Part shown: piece after piece, positions 1 to 5,498 of the stretch
How the letters are laid out: every line of letters starts with the position of its first letter
Position numbering within the stretch: the first letter of the stretch is position 1
Origin: an uncultured Oscillibacter sp.
Lineage (GTDB): Bacteria; Bacillota; Clostridia; Oscillospirales; Oscillospiraceae
Direction of reading: 5' to 3'
DNA length: 7,790 bases
Assembly: GCA_900542115.1 (NCBI GenBank)
Contig: UQMC01000096.1
Location: forward strand, 1 to 7,790
The notes under the pieces: model-generated
What the model was told of the DNA's origin: nothing
The model's database searches: none
What the model saw: only the letters and a program-made list of their open reading frames with translations
Position numbers and translations under genes: made by a program

Positions 1-16
1 TATTCATTTTTGAATA
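1..16. promoter_or_regulatory. Inverted repeat, copy 1 of the ATTCA-N4-TGAAT array
   Basis: This is a perfect palindrome, TATTCA-TTTT-TGAATA, at the very left edge. The same arms with the same 4-base spacer recur at 120-135, and close variants lie at 87-102 and 141-156. It is about 165 bases upstream of the activator gene, a distance at which enhancer-type sites for sigma-54 activators commonly work. It could therefore act on a promoter left of the window or in autoregulation. The protein that binds is not known; the Fis-type HTH protein encoded just downstream is the obvious candidate. Confidence 0.6.
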
Positions 17-86
17 GACAAGTGAACCCATGGAAATCCTATCCTTTTGGCAGAACTACAAAAAGACAGCCGCAATTTTTTGACAA

Positions 87-102
87 AATTCACCTTTGAA
101 TT
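87..102. promoter_or_regulatory. Inverted repeat, copy 2 of the ATTCA-N4-TGAAT array
   Basis: The sequence is AATTCA-CCTT-TGAATT, a perfect 6+4+6 palindrome sharing the ATTCA/TGAAT core with the copies at 1-16 and 120-135. The spacer differs (CCTT rather than an A or T run), so the match is not simply a by-product of AT-richness. Its centre is 33 bases, about three helical turns, from the centre of copy 3. Confidence 0.6.
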
Positions 103-119
103 TTTGAAAAGGGCCTTTT

Positions 120-135
120 TATTCAAAAATGAATA
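120..135. promoter_or_regulatory. Inverted repeat, copy 3, within the activator promoter
   Basis: The sequence is TATTCA-AAAA-TGAATA, a perfect palindrome with arms identical to copy 1. It fills the spacer between the -35 zone and the extended -10 element at 136-144. A bound protein would occlude RNA polymerase, which suggests repression of the activator gene, probably by its own product. That binding is inferred from position. Confidence 0.65.
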
Positions 136-144
136 TGCTATAAT
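136..144 (+). promoter_or_regulatory. Extended -10 promoter of the activator-rpoN operon
   Basis: TGC followed by a perfect TATAAT (139-144) forms an extended -10 element. The region where a -35 should sit (116-121, TTTTTA) is poor, so the promoter probably depends on the extended -10. The start of transcription would be near 150-151, leaving a leader of about 32 bases before the ATG at 183. A TTGACA at 80-85 is too far away to serve as the -35. Confidence 0.65.
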
Positions 145-156
145 CACAAATGAATA
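141..156. promoter_or_regulatory. Inverted repeat, copy 4 (one mismatch), over the start site
   Basis: TAATCA-CAAA-TGAATA matches the arms of copies 1 and 3 at every base except one in the left arm. Its centre is 21 bases, two helical turns, from copy 3, so both copies would present on the same DNA face. It covers the end of the -10 and the predicted start of transcription, a classic repressor position. As an imperfect copy it is less certain than the other three. Confidence 0.45.
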
Positions 157-182
157 GATATCGACTTCAGGAGGTAGGCTTC

Positions 183-1601
183 ATGACCAATTCCCCGGAA
201 TTGCCCCAACTGTTTGAGGATGACATCAATCTCAACGGCCTGTTTGATATTTTAAACCCGGAAAACAATCTGGTCCTTGCGGATGACATGATGCTCTCCG
301 ACGCGGAGGGCGTCATTCTCTGGGTCAGCGAGAATTATGAAAAGAACTTCGGCTTCGCCCATGGCTCCATTGTGGGAAAATCCGCCTTTGACCTGGAGCA
401 GGACGGCACGTTCGATCCCTGTATTACAGCGGAGGTGCTGCGGCAGAAAAAGAAGATCACCACAACCCAGACCATCAACCGTGTTCACAAAAACGTGATG
501 ACTGTGGGCATCCCGCTGTTTGACAAGGCGGGGGCGCTGAAATACGCCGTGTGCTTCAACACGGTGTCCATGGAGCAGATCAACGTTATCCAGCAGAATT
601 ACCGCAATCTGCAAAATTCCTTGCAGCAGTACACGCAGGAGATCGCGGAGCTGCGTATTCGGGCTACCTCCACCTCCATCGTGGTGAAAAGCGCCGCCAT
701 GCAGCGGCTGTGGACACTAATTCAAAACACGGCCAACACAAAGGCCAACATTCTCATCACCGGCGAGACCGGCGTGGGTAAGAGCGCTATCGCCAAGGCG
801 ATTCATAATATGAGCAGCCGGGCCAACGGCCCCTTTATCGAGGTCAACTGCGCCGTGCTCCATGAAAACCTCATCGAATCCGAGCTGTTCGGCTACGAAA
901 AGGGCGCGTTCACCGGCGCGGCCTCCGGCGGCAAGATCGGCAAGATCGAGCTGGCTAACCACGGCACGCTGTTTTTGGACGAGATCGGCGAGCTGCCGCA
1001 CCATATCCAGTCCAAGCTCCTGCAGCTCATTCAGGAAAAGACCATTGAGCGGCTGTCCGGCACCCGGCGCATTGAGCTGGATTTCCGGCTGCTGGTAGCC
1101 ACGAACCGCAATTTGGAGGAGGAGGTGCAGCGGGGCCTGTTCCGCTCCGACCTCTTTTACCGGCTGAATGTCATCCGCATTCACATCCCGCCCCTGCGGC
1201 AGCGGCCGGAGGACATTCTGCCGCTGGCTCATCAGTTTTTGGAGCGTTTTTGCGGGGAGTACGGCAAGCAGTTGGCCCTCAGTCCCCGGTTCGTGGCGTT
1301 TTTGGAGCAGTACCCGTGGCCGGGCAATGTCCGTCAGTTGGAAAACCTGATGGAGCGGCTGGTCATCACCGCACAGGACCCCATTCTGGATGTTACGGCC
1401 CTTCCGGTGGAATTCACCGGCGGTGATACGCACCTCCCGGCTCCCACCGGCACGCTGGCGGAGCGGATGGACGCCTTTGAGGGGCAGATCATTCGGGACT
1501 CCTACCGCCGCTGCGGCACCACCGTGGCTGTGGCTAAGGAGCTGGGAATCTCACAGGCCACCGCGGCCCGCAAAATCGCAAAATACGTGAAAACGCCGTA
1601 A
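183..1601 (+). CDS. Sigma-54-dependent transcriptional activator (PAS, AAA+, Fis-type HTH)
   Basis: This 472-residue enhancer-binding protein would use ATP hydrolysis to open promoters bound by sigma-54 RNA polymerase. A PAS-like sensor spans about residues 30-130, followed by a likely coiled-coil linker (131-160) and the AAA+ domain (about 163-400). Walker A is GETGVGKS (194-201), the sigma-54-contacting loop GAFTGA is intact (241-246), and Walker B ends in Asp266-Glu267. The arginine-finger segment FRSDLFYRL is at 320-328, and a Fis-type HTH lies at about 447-468. There is no phosphoreceiver domain, so it probably responds to a ligand or redox cue through PAS. Cys80 and Cys124 in that domain are worth noting, but the ligand cannot be read from sequence. 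The start at 183 is chosen because AGGAGGT (169-175) sits 7 bases ahead of it; the in-frame ATG at 150 falls on the predicted transcription start. It shares an operon with rpoN. Its target genes are not visible here. Confidence 0.93.
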   Translation: MTNSPELPQLFEDDINLNGLFDILNPENNLVLADDMMLSDAEGVILWVSENYEKNFGFAHGSIVGKSAFDLEQDGTFDPCITAEVLRQKKKITTTQTINRVHKNVMTVGIPLFDKAGALKYAVCFNTVSMEQINVIQQNYRNLQNSLQQYTQEIAELRIRATSTSIVVKSAAMQRLWTLIQNTANTKANILITGETGVGKSAIAKAIHNMSSRANGPFIEVNCAVLHENLIESELFGYEKGAFTGAASGGKIGKIELANHGTLFLDEIGELPHHIQSKLLQLIQEKTIERLSGTRRIELDFRLLVATNRNLEEEVQRGLFRSDLFYRLNVIRIHIPPLRQRPEDILPLAHQFLERFCGEYGKQLALSPRFVAFLEQYPWPGNVRQLENLMERLVITAQDPILDVTALPVEFTGGDTHLPAPTGTLAERMDAFEGQIIRDSYRRCGTTVAVAKELGISQATAARKIAKYVKTP

Positions 1602-1634
1602 AATCGGAAAACCAACGGCTGAAAGGAGCGCATC

Positions 1635-2990
1635 ATGAGCCTGCTGTCCTTAAAAACAGAATTACGGCAGGAGCTGAAGCTGACGCCCCAGCTTTTGCAG
1701 TCCATGGAGGTCCTGCAGATGAACTCGCAGGAGCTTCTGGACTATCTGGGGCGGCTGTCGGAGGAAAATCCAACGCTGGATCTGTCCGATTCCGCCGACC
1801 TCCGCTCCGCCTATGAGAGCCTGCGGCAGCGGGCAAGCTGGCTGGACGCCGGGACGTTCGGCAGCTCCTTTGCCCATGAGGAGGATGGGCCGCCGGAGCC
1901 GGGAGCCGTGGACCGGGCGCTGGAGAGCCTCAGCGCGTTCCTCTGCGACCAGTTGGAGCGTAAGCGGCTGCCAAAGCCCATGCTGGCCCTGTGCAAATAT
2001 ATGGCGGAGCTGGTGGATGAGGACGGTTATCTGGCGCAGGAGGATCTGGACGGTCTGACGGAGCTGAAGATACCGGCAGATATGGTGGAGCGGGCGCTGG
2101 ATACGCTGCAATCGCTGGAGCCTGCCGGTGTAGGCGCCCGGGACCTATCGGAGTGCCTGGTGCTTCAGCTCAGCCGCCAGAAGCAGCCCGTTCCCTATGC
2201 CATGGACATCGCTGCCCGGTTCCTGACAGAGCTGGGTCGGGGCCACTACGGCCCTATCGCAAAGGCACTGGGGGCTGATATGGCGGAAATTCAGGCGGCG
2301 GAGAAGGCCATTGCCGCGCTGGCCCCCCATCCCGGCCGGGCCTTTGAGCCGGCGGAGCCGACAGTCTACGTGCGGCCGGACGTATTCGTGGTGGAACTGG
2401 ACGGAGAATTGCGGGTGGTGCTGAACGAATACTATCTGCCGAAAATCTCCGTGAACCCCTATTATGAAAATATGGCCCGCAACGGCGATGACGCGGAGGC
2501 CCGGACCTATTTAAGGGAAAAGCTGCGGCAGACAAAATGGCTGCTGGAGAGCATGGAGCGCCGGGGCAGCACGCTGCGCCGCTGCGCGGAGGCAATTTTG
2601 GAGACCCAGCGGGCTTTTTTCGAGGGAAAGACTACGGAGCTGGCCCCCATGAAGCTCACCACGCTGGCAGAGGCTCTGTCGCTGCACCCCTCTACCGTCT
2701 CCCGGGCCGTGCGGGATAAGTACCTGCAATGCCGGCAGGGGACGTATCCTCTGCGCTATTTCTTTAACCGCGCCGTGGGGCAGCGGGATATGTCCCGGCA
2801 GGCGGTGAAGCAGCGCCTGCTGCTGCGGCTGAAGGACGAGGACCCGGCCCATCCCCTCAGTGATCAGGCCCTTTGCGCTCTGCTGACCGGGGAGGGCATT
2901 TCCGTGGCCCGCCGCACAGTGGCAAAGTACCGCATGGAGCTGGGCATCGGCACCGCCTCCGCCCGCCGAAAGCGGCGGGGAACAAAATAA
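1635..2990 (+). CDS. rpoN: RNA polymerase sigma-54 factor
   Basis: This 451-residue protein is the alternative sigma factor that directs RNA polymerase to -24/-12 promoters and waits for an ATP-driven activator. Region I (about residues 1-50) is rich in Leu and Gln, as the activator-responsive segment should be, and is followed by the core-binding region. The DNA-binding HTH is at about 342-361 (LTTLAEALSLHPSTVSRAV). The RpoN box that reads the -24 element is present as ARRTVAKYR at 425-433, just before a basic C-terminus. Length is normal for the family and no domain is missing. AAAGGAG (1622-1628) lies 6 bases before the ATG. It starts 33 bases after the activator gene with no terminator between them, so the two are very likely co-transcribed from the promoter at 136-144. 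The pairing means sigma factor and activator levels would rise together. Confidence 0.96.
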   Translation: MSLLSLKTELRQELKLTPQLLQSMEVLQMNSQELLDYLGRLSEENPTLDLSDSADLRSAYESLRQRASWLDAGTFGSSFAHEEDGPPEPGAVDRALESLSAFLCDQLERKRLPKPMLALCKYMAELVDEDGYLAQEDLDGLTELKIPADMVERALDTLQSLEPAGVGARDLSECLVLQLSRQKQPVPYAMDIAARFLTELGRGHYGPIAKALGADMAEIQAAEKAIAALAPHPGRAFEPAEPTVYVRPDVFVVELDGELRVVLNEYYLPKISVNPYYENMARNGDDAEARTYLREKLRQTKWLLESMERRGSTLRRCAEAILETQRAFFEGKTTELAPMKLTTLAEALSLHPSTVSRAVRDKYLQCRQGTYPLRYFFNRAVGQRDMSRQAVKQRLLLRLKDEDPAHPLSDQALCALLTGEGISVARRTVAKYRMELGIGTASARRKRRGTK

Positions 2991-2993
2991 AAT

Positions 2994-3006
2994 CCCGCGC
3001 AGCGGG
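2994..3006. repeat. Small GC hairpin directly after rpoN
   Basis: CCCGC-GCA-GCGGG forms a 5-bp stem four bases after the rpoN stop. It is followed on the + strand by five A residues rather than T residues, so on its own it is not a convincing terminator. It may help the larger hairpin at 3015-3046 to protect or end the rpoN message. Confidence 0.4.
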
Positions 3007-3100
3007 AAAAAGCAGAAAGGCGAACGGCATCAGCCGTTCGCCTTTCCGTGTAAGATAGAGAAAAGAGAGGGAAAATAGATATTGGTTAAACTTGCTTCGT
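3007..3100 (-). ncRNA. Candidate small RNA between rpoN and marR, leftward
   Basis: A leftward promoter (-35 at 3130-3135, -10 at 3107-3112) predicts a start at about 3100, an A on the minus strand. The transcript would end at the hairpin 3046-3015 plus its minus-strand U-tract, giving about 94 nt. It would carry a 19-base pyrimidine-only stretch (complement of 3057-3075), the kind of unpaired segment that can pair with purine-rich ribosome binding sites, followed by the terminator hairpin. I see no ribosome binding site with an ORF in it. There is no known RNA family that I recognise here. This rests only on promoter plus terminator logic. Confidence 0.3.
3015..3046. terminator. Strong hairpin terminator; U-tract on the minus strand
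   Basis: A perfect 14-bp stem (3015-3028 with 3033-3046) encloses the loop ATCA. On the + strand the stem ends in CCTTTC and is followed by CGTGTAAG, with no proper U-tract. On the minus strand, TTTTT (3011-3007) follows three bases after the stem. The hairpin probably ends the rpoN transcript because of its position. Its sequence fits intrinsic termination of a leftward transcript better, so it may be bidirectional. Confidence 0.6.
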
Positions 3101-3106
3101 GAGTTC

Positions 3107-3135
3107 ATCATACAAGTGGAATATCCAAAAGTCAA
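3107..3135 (-). promoter_or_regulatory. Leftward sigma-A-type promoter
   Basis: Read on the minus strand, TTGACT (3135-3130) and TATGAT (3112-3107) are separated by exactly 17 bases. Each hexamer has one mismatch to consensus. No minus-strand gene lies downstream of it, only the hairpin at 3046-3015 and the antisense side of rpoN. It would drive a short RNA or, with read-through, rpoN antisense RNA. A chance match in AT-rich DNA is possible. Confidence 0.45.
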
Positions 3136-3230
3136 CAGGTGAAAGAAAACCTTCATAAATTGTTCACAAGTCAGGGATGAACCGCAGCTTTCGTTCATAA
3201 AACGTTCAAAAATATCATGAGATTTGGTGA

Positions 3231-3259
3231 TTGACATTCGCTGGAAATCATGTTAATAT
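3231..3259 (+). promoter_or_regulatory. Promoter of the marR-ABC exporter operon
   Basis: A perfect TTGACA (3231-3236) is followed 17 bases later by TAATAT (3254-3259), and TG at 3251-3252 makes it an extended -10. Transcription would start near 3266, giving a leader of about 38 bases before the marR ATG. Such a strong core promoter makes sense if it is normally held off by a repressor, and two palindromes overlap it. Confidence 0.8.
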
Positions 3260-3265
3260 TTAACA
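3251..3265. promoter_or_regulatory. Probable MarR operator 1, over the -10
   Basis: TGTTAA-TAT-TTAACA is a perfect palindrome covering the whole extended -10 element. MarR-family dimers typically bind palindromes of this size that overlap their own promoter. The ligand-free repressor would therefore block the operon. That the MarR encoded just downstream is the binder is inferred from position. Confidence 0.7.
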
Positions 3266-3266
3266 C

Positions 3267-3279
3267 GCTAATAATTAGC
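3267..3279. promoter_or_regulatory. Probable MarR operator 2, over the start of transcription
   Basis: GCTAAT-A-ATTAGC is a second perfect palindrome, one base after operator 1. The two centres (3258 and 3273) are 15 bases apart, about one and a half helical turns, so two dimers would sit on roughly opposite faces. The arms share a TAA/TTA core with operator 1. It covers the bases immediately downstream of the predicted start. Confidence 0.65.
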
Positions 3280-3303
3280 AGACTAACGAATGGAGGGACT
3301 GAC

Positions 3304-3768
3304 ATGGAAAAGGACTGCCAATACCTCTCGTGGGAAAACGCGCCCATCGGGCCGCTGCTGGGCCATGCGGCCCATCTGGCCCGGGAGCGGATGGATGTCC
3401 GTCTGGCCCGGTACGATGTGACCCCGGCGCAGACCCATGTGCTGCTGTATCTGGGAGAGCAGTCTGGACCGACGCCCCAGCGGGACGTTGTAGAGCATCT
3501 GCGGGTCAAGCCGCCGACGGCCAACGGTATTCTTGACCGTCTGGAGGAAAAGAAGCTGATCTGCCGCAGGGCGGACCCGGAGGACCTGCGGCAAAAGCGG
3601 GTGTGCCTGACGGAAAAGGGCCGGGAACTGCGCGTGCGCCTACAGAACGCCTTTCAAGAAGGAGCGGCGCTGACGCTCCACGGTCTCAGCGAGGAGGAGA
3701 CCGCAGTGCTGCGGGGGCTTTTGAATCGCATTATCCAAAACTTAGAGGAGGATCGTATCTCATGCTGA
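3304..3768 (+). CDS. MarR-family transcriptional repressor
   Basis: This 154-residue protein has the winged-helix layout of MarR regulators, which are dimers that release DNA on binding small phenolic or lipophilic compounds, or on oxidation. Dimerisation helices lie at both ends, a likely recognition helix at about 68-80 (RVKPPTANGILDR), and the wing at about 88-101 with the family's Asp-Leu-Arg-x-Lys pattern (DLRQKR, 94-99). It has four cysteines (5, 87, 101 and 154), so thiol sensing cannot be ruled out, but no recognisable OhrR-type N-terminal Cys context is evident. The start at 3304 is set by GGAGG (3292-3296) with 7 bases of spacing; the in-frame ATG at 3250 lies inside the promoter and cannot be used. 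The stop overlaps the next gene's start by 7 bases. It most likely represses its own operon through the palindromes at 3251-3279 and is induced by a substrate of the exporter. Confidence 0.92.
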   Translation: MEKDCQYLSWENAPIGPLLGHAAHLARERMDVRLARYDVTPAQTHVLLYLGEQSGPTPQRDVVEHLRVKPPTANGILDRLEEKKLICRRADPEDLRQKRVCLTEKGRELRVRLQNAFQEGAALTLHGLSEEETAVLRGLLNRIIQNLEEDRISC

Positions 3769-5498
3769 AAAAACTTGGACCATACGCAAGGCCCTATTCC
3801 AAGTGGATCGTACTGGGCGTTGCGTGCAGCGCCGCCGAGGCGATTTTTGAGCTGCTGATTCCGCTGGTAATGGCGGACATCGTGAACATCGGCATCGAAA
3901 CAGCCGACCAGAATTATATTCTGCGAAAGGGTGCGCTGATGGCGGGGATGGCGCTGGTCTCGCTGTGCTTCGGCCTCGGCAGCGCCGCATTTTCCTCCAT
4001 CGCAGGACAGGGTTTCGGCGCGGAGCTGCGGCGGGCGGAGTATGAGCACATTCAGGACTTCGCCTTTTCCAACATCGAAAAATTCTCCACCGCATCCCTT
4101 GTGACCCGGCTCACCAACGATGTGAACAATATGCAGATGACCCTCATGATGGGAATGCGCCTGCTGGTGCGGGCCCCGGTGATGCTGGTGGCGGCGCTGG
4201 TGCTGTCCATCCGGCTGAGCCGCCAGCTGAGCAACGTGTTTTTAGCGGCCATTCCGCTGCTGCTGGTGTTCATCGCCCTGATCTTGACCAAGGCGGGACC
4301 GCTGTTCCGGGCGCTTCAGGAGCGAACGGATGCATTGAACTTAGTGGTGCAGGAAAATCTCACCGGCATCCGGGTGGTGAAGTCCTTCGTCCGGGAGGCC
4401 CATGAGGAGGAAAAGTTTGCCGAGAAGAACAACGGCCTGAAAAATAGCTCCATGCGGGCCTTCGGCATGGTGGTCATCAATATGCCGGTGATGATGCTCA
4501 TTGTTTACAGCACCATCATCGCCGTCATGTGGTTCGGCGGCAAAATGGTCTACGCCGGGACACTGCCGGTGGGTGACCTCACCGCCTTCTTTACCTATAT
4601 TACCCAGATTTTGATGTCCTTGATGATGGTTTCCATGATGTTCATGATGATGACCCGCTCCATTGCCTGCGCCAAGCGTATCGCGGAGGTGCTGGATGAA
4701 AAGCCCGCCATCACCAATGACACCGCCAAGGCGGACGCCGTTGTGGAAAACGGCAGCATCGACTTTGACCATGTGTTTTTCAAGTACAGTGAAACCAGCC
4801 CGGAGTGGGTGCTGCGGGACGTCAGTCTGCACATTCCCAGCGGGGCAACCGTAGGCATCTTAGGCGGCACCGGCAGCGGCAAGACCAGCCTTGTGAGCCT
4901 GATTCCGCGGCTGTATGAGGCGCAGGAGGGCACCGTATCCGTAGGCGGACGTCCGGTAGCGGACTACACTATGGAGCATTTGCGGGAGTCCGTCAGCGTG
5001 GTACTGCAAAAGAATACCTTGTTTTCCGGTACCATCCGGGAAAATCTGCTTTGGGGCGCTCCCAACGCCACGGAGGAGGAGCTGTGGGCAGCGTGCCGCG
5101 CCGCCTGCGCCGATGAGTTTCTGGAGCGAATGCCCGACGGTCTGGACACCGATCTGGGACAGGGGGGTGTCAACGTCTCCGGCGGACAGAAGCAGCGGCT
5201 GTGCATTGCCCGTGCTATTTTGAAAAGACCGAAGGTGCTGATCTTAGATGATTCCACCAGTGCCGTGGATACTGCCACGGATGCGAAAATCCGGCAGGCG
5301 TTCCGGCAGGACCTACCGGGTACCACGAAGCTCATCATTGCCCAGCGGGTGACCTCTGTCATGGACGCAGATCTGATTTTAGTGATGAACGACGGCGCCG
5401 TGGTGGCACAGGGTACCCATGAGGAATTGATGAAGGCCTGCGATATTTACCGCGAGGTCTATGAATCCCAACAGGAAGGAGTGAGCATCGGTGGCTGA
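3762..5498 (+). CDS. ABC exporter half-transporter, degenerate-site subunit (TM287/BmrC-like)
   Basis: This 578-residue protein has a six-helix membrane domain (helices near 15-38, 57-80, 133-152, 157-177, 235-258 and 272-297) fused to an ATPase domain. Walker A is GGTGSGKT (368-375), the Q-loop is Gln416, and the signature is VSGGQ (472-476). After the Walker B Asp496 the catalytic Glu is replaced by Asp497, and the switch His is replaced by Gln528. In known heterodimeric exporters (TM287/288, BmrC/BmrD, LmrC/LmrD) exactly these changes mark the subunit whose ATP site binds but hardly hydrolyses. It should pair with the next gene's product to pump lipophilic compounds, drugs or lipids outward; the substrate is unknown. 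Helix 6 is remarkably rich in Met. The start at 3762 overlaps marR by 7 bases (ATGCTGA) and has AGGAGG (3746-3751) ten bases upstream. An upstream in-frame ATG at 3603 lies within marR and lacks support. Confidence 0.93.
   Translation: MLKKLGPYARPYSKWIVLGVACSAAEAIFELLIPLVMADIVNIGIETADQNYILRKGALMAGMALVSLCFGLGSAAFSSIAGQGFGAELRRAEYEHIQDFAFSNIEKFSTASLVTRLTNDVNNMQMTLMMGMRLLVRAPVMLVAALVLSIRLSRQLSNVFLAAIPLLLVFIALILTKAGPLFRALQERTDALNLVVQENLTGIRVVKSFVREAHEEEKFAEKNNGLKNSSMRAFGMVVINMPVMMLIVYSTIIAVMWFGGKMVYAGTLPVGDLTAFFTYITQILMSLMMVSMMFMMMTRSIACAKRIAEVLDEKPAITNDTAKADAVVENGSIDFDHVFFKYSETSPEWVLRDVSLHIPSGATVGILGGTGSGKTSLVSLIPRLYEAQEGTVSVGGRPVADYTMEHLRESVSVVLQKNTLFSGTIRENLLWGAPNATEEELWAACRAACADEFLERMPDGLDTDLGQGGVNVSGGQKQRLCIARAILKRPKVLILDDSTSAVDTATDAKIRQAFRQDLPGTTKLIIAQRVTSVMDADLILVMNDGAVVAQGTHEELMKACDIYREVYESQQEGVSIGG

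Noticed and set aside
1..156. Arginine-repressor (ARG box) sites suggested by the TGAAT and ATTCA motifs
   Set aside because: ARG boxes have TGAAT before ATTCA; here the order is reversed (ATTCA first) with a fixed 4-base spacer. The sites are a different palindrome.
150..182. In-frame upstream ATG at 150 as the start of the sigma-54 activator
   Set aside because: It coincides with the predicted transcription start and has no ribosome binding site. AGGAGGT sits correctly ahead of the ATG at 183.
3080..3094. Sigma-54 -24/-12 promoter lookalike (TGG...TTGC) near 3083-3095
   Set aside because: The GG and GC elements are separated by 8 bases rather than the required 10.
2857..3237. Minus-strand ORF of 126 codons across the rpoN end and the spacer
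   Set aside because: It has no ribosome binding site, runs through both hairpins and the antisense of rpoN, and its translation shows no recognisable domain.
3250..3303. ATG at 3250 as the start of marR, adding 18 residues
   Set aside because: It lies within the promoter upstream of the predicted transcript start. The ATG at 3304 has a good ribosome binding site and gives a normal MarR length.
3603..3761. N-terminal extension of 53 residues on the first ABC subunit
   Set aside because: The extension is only the marR gene read in another frame. The ATG at 3762 has its own ribosome binding site and matches the family's usual start.
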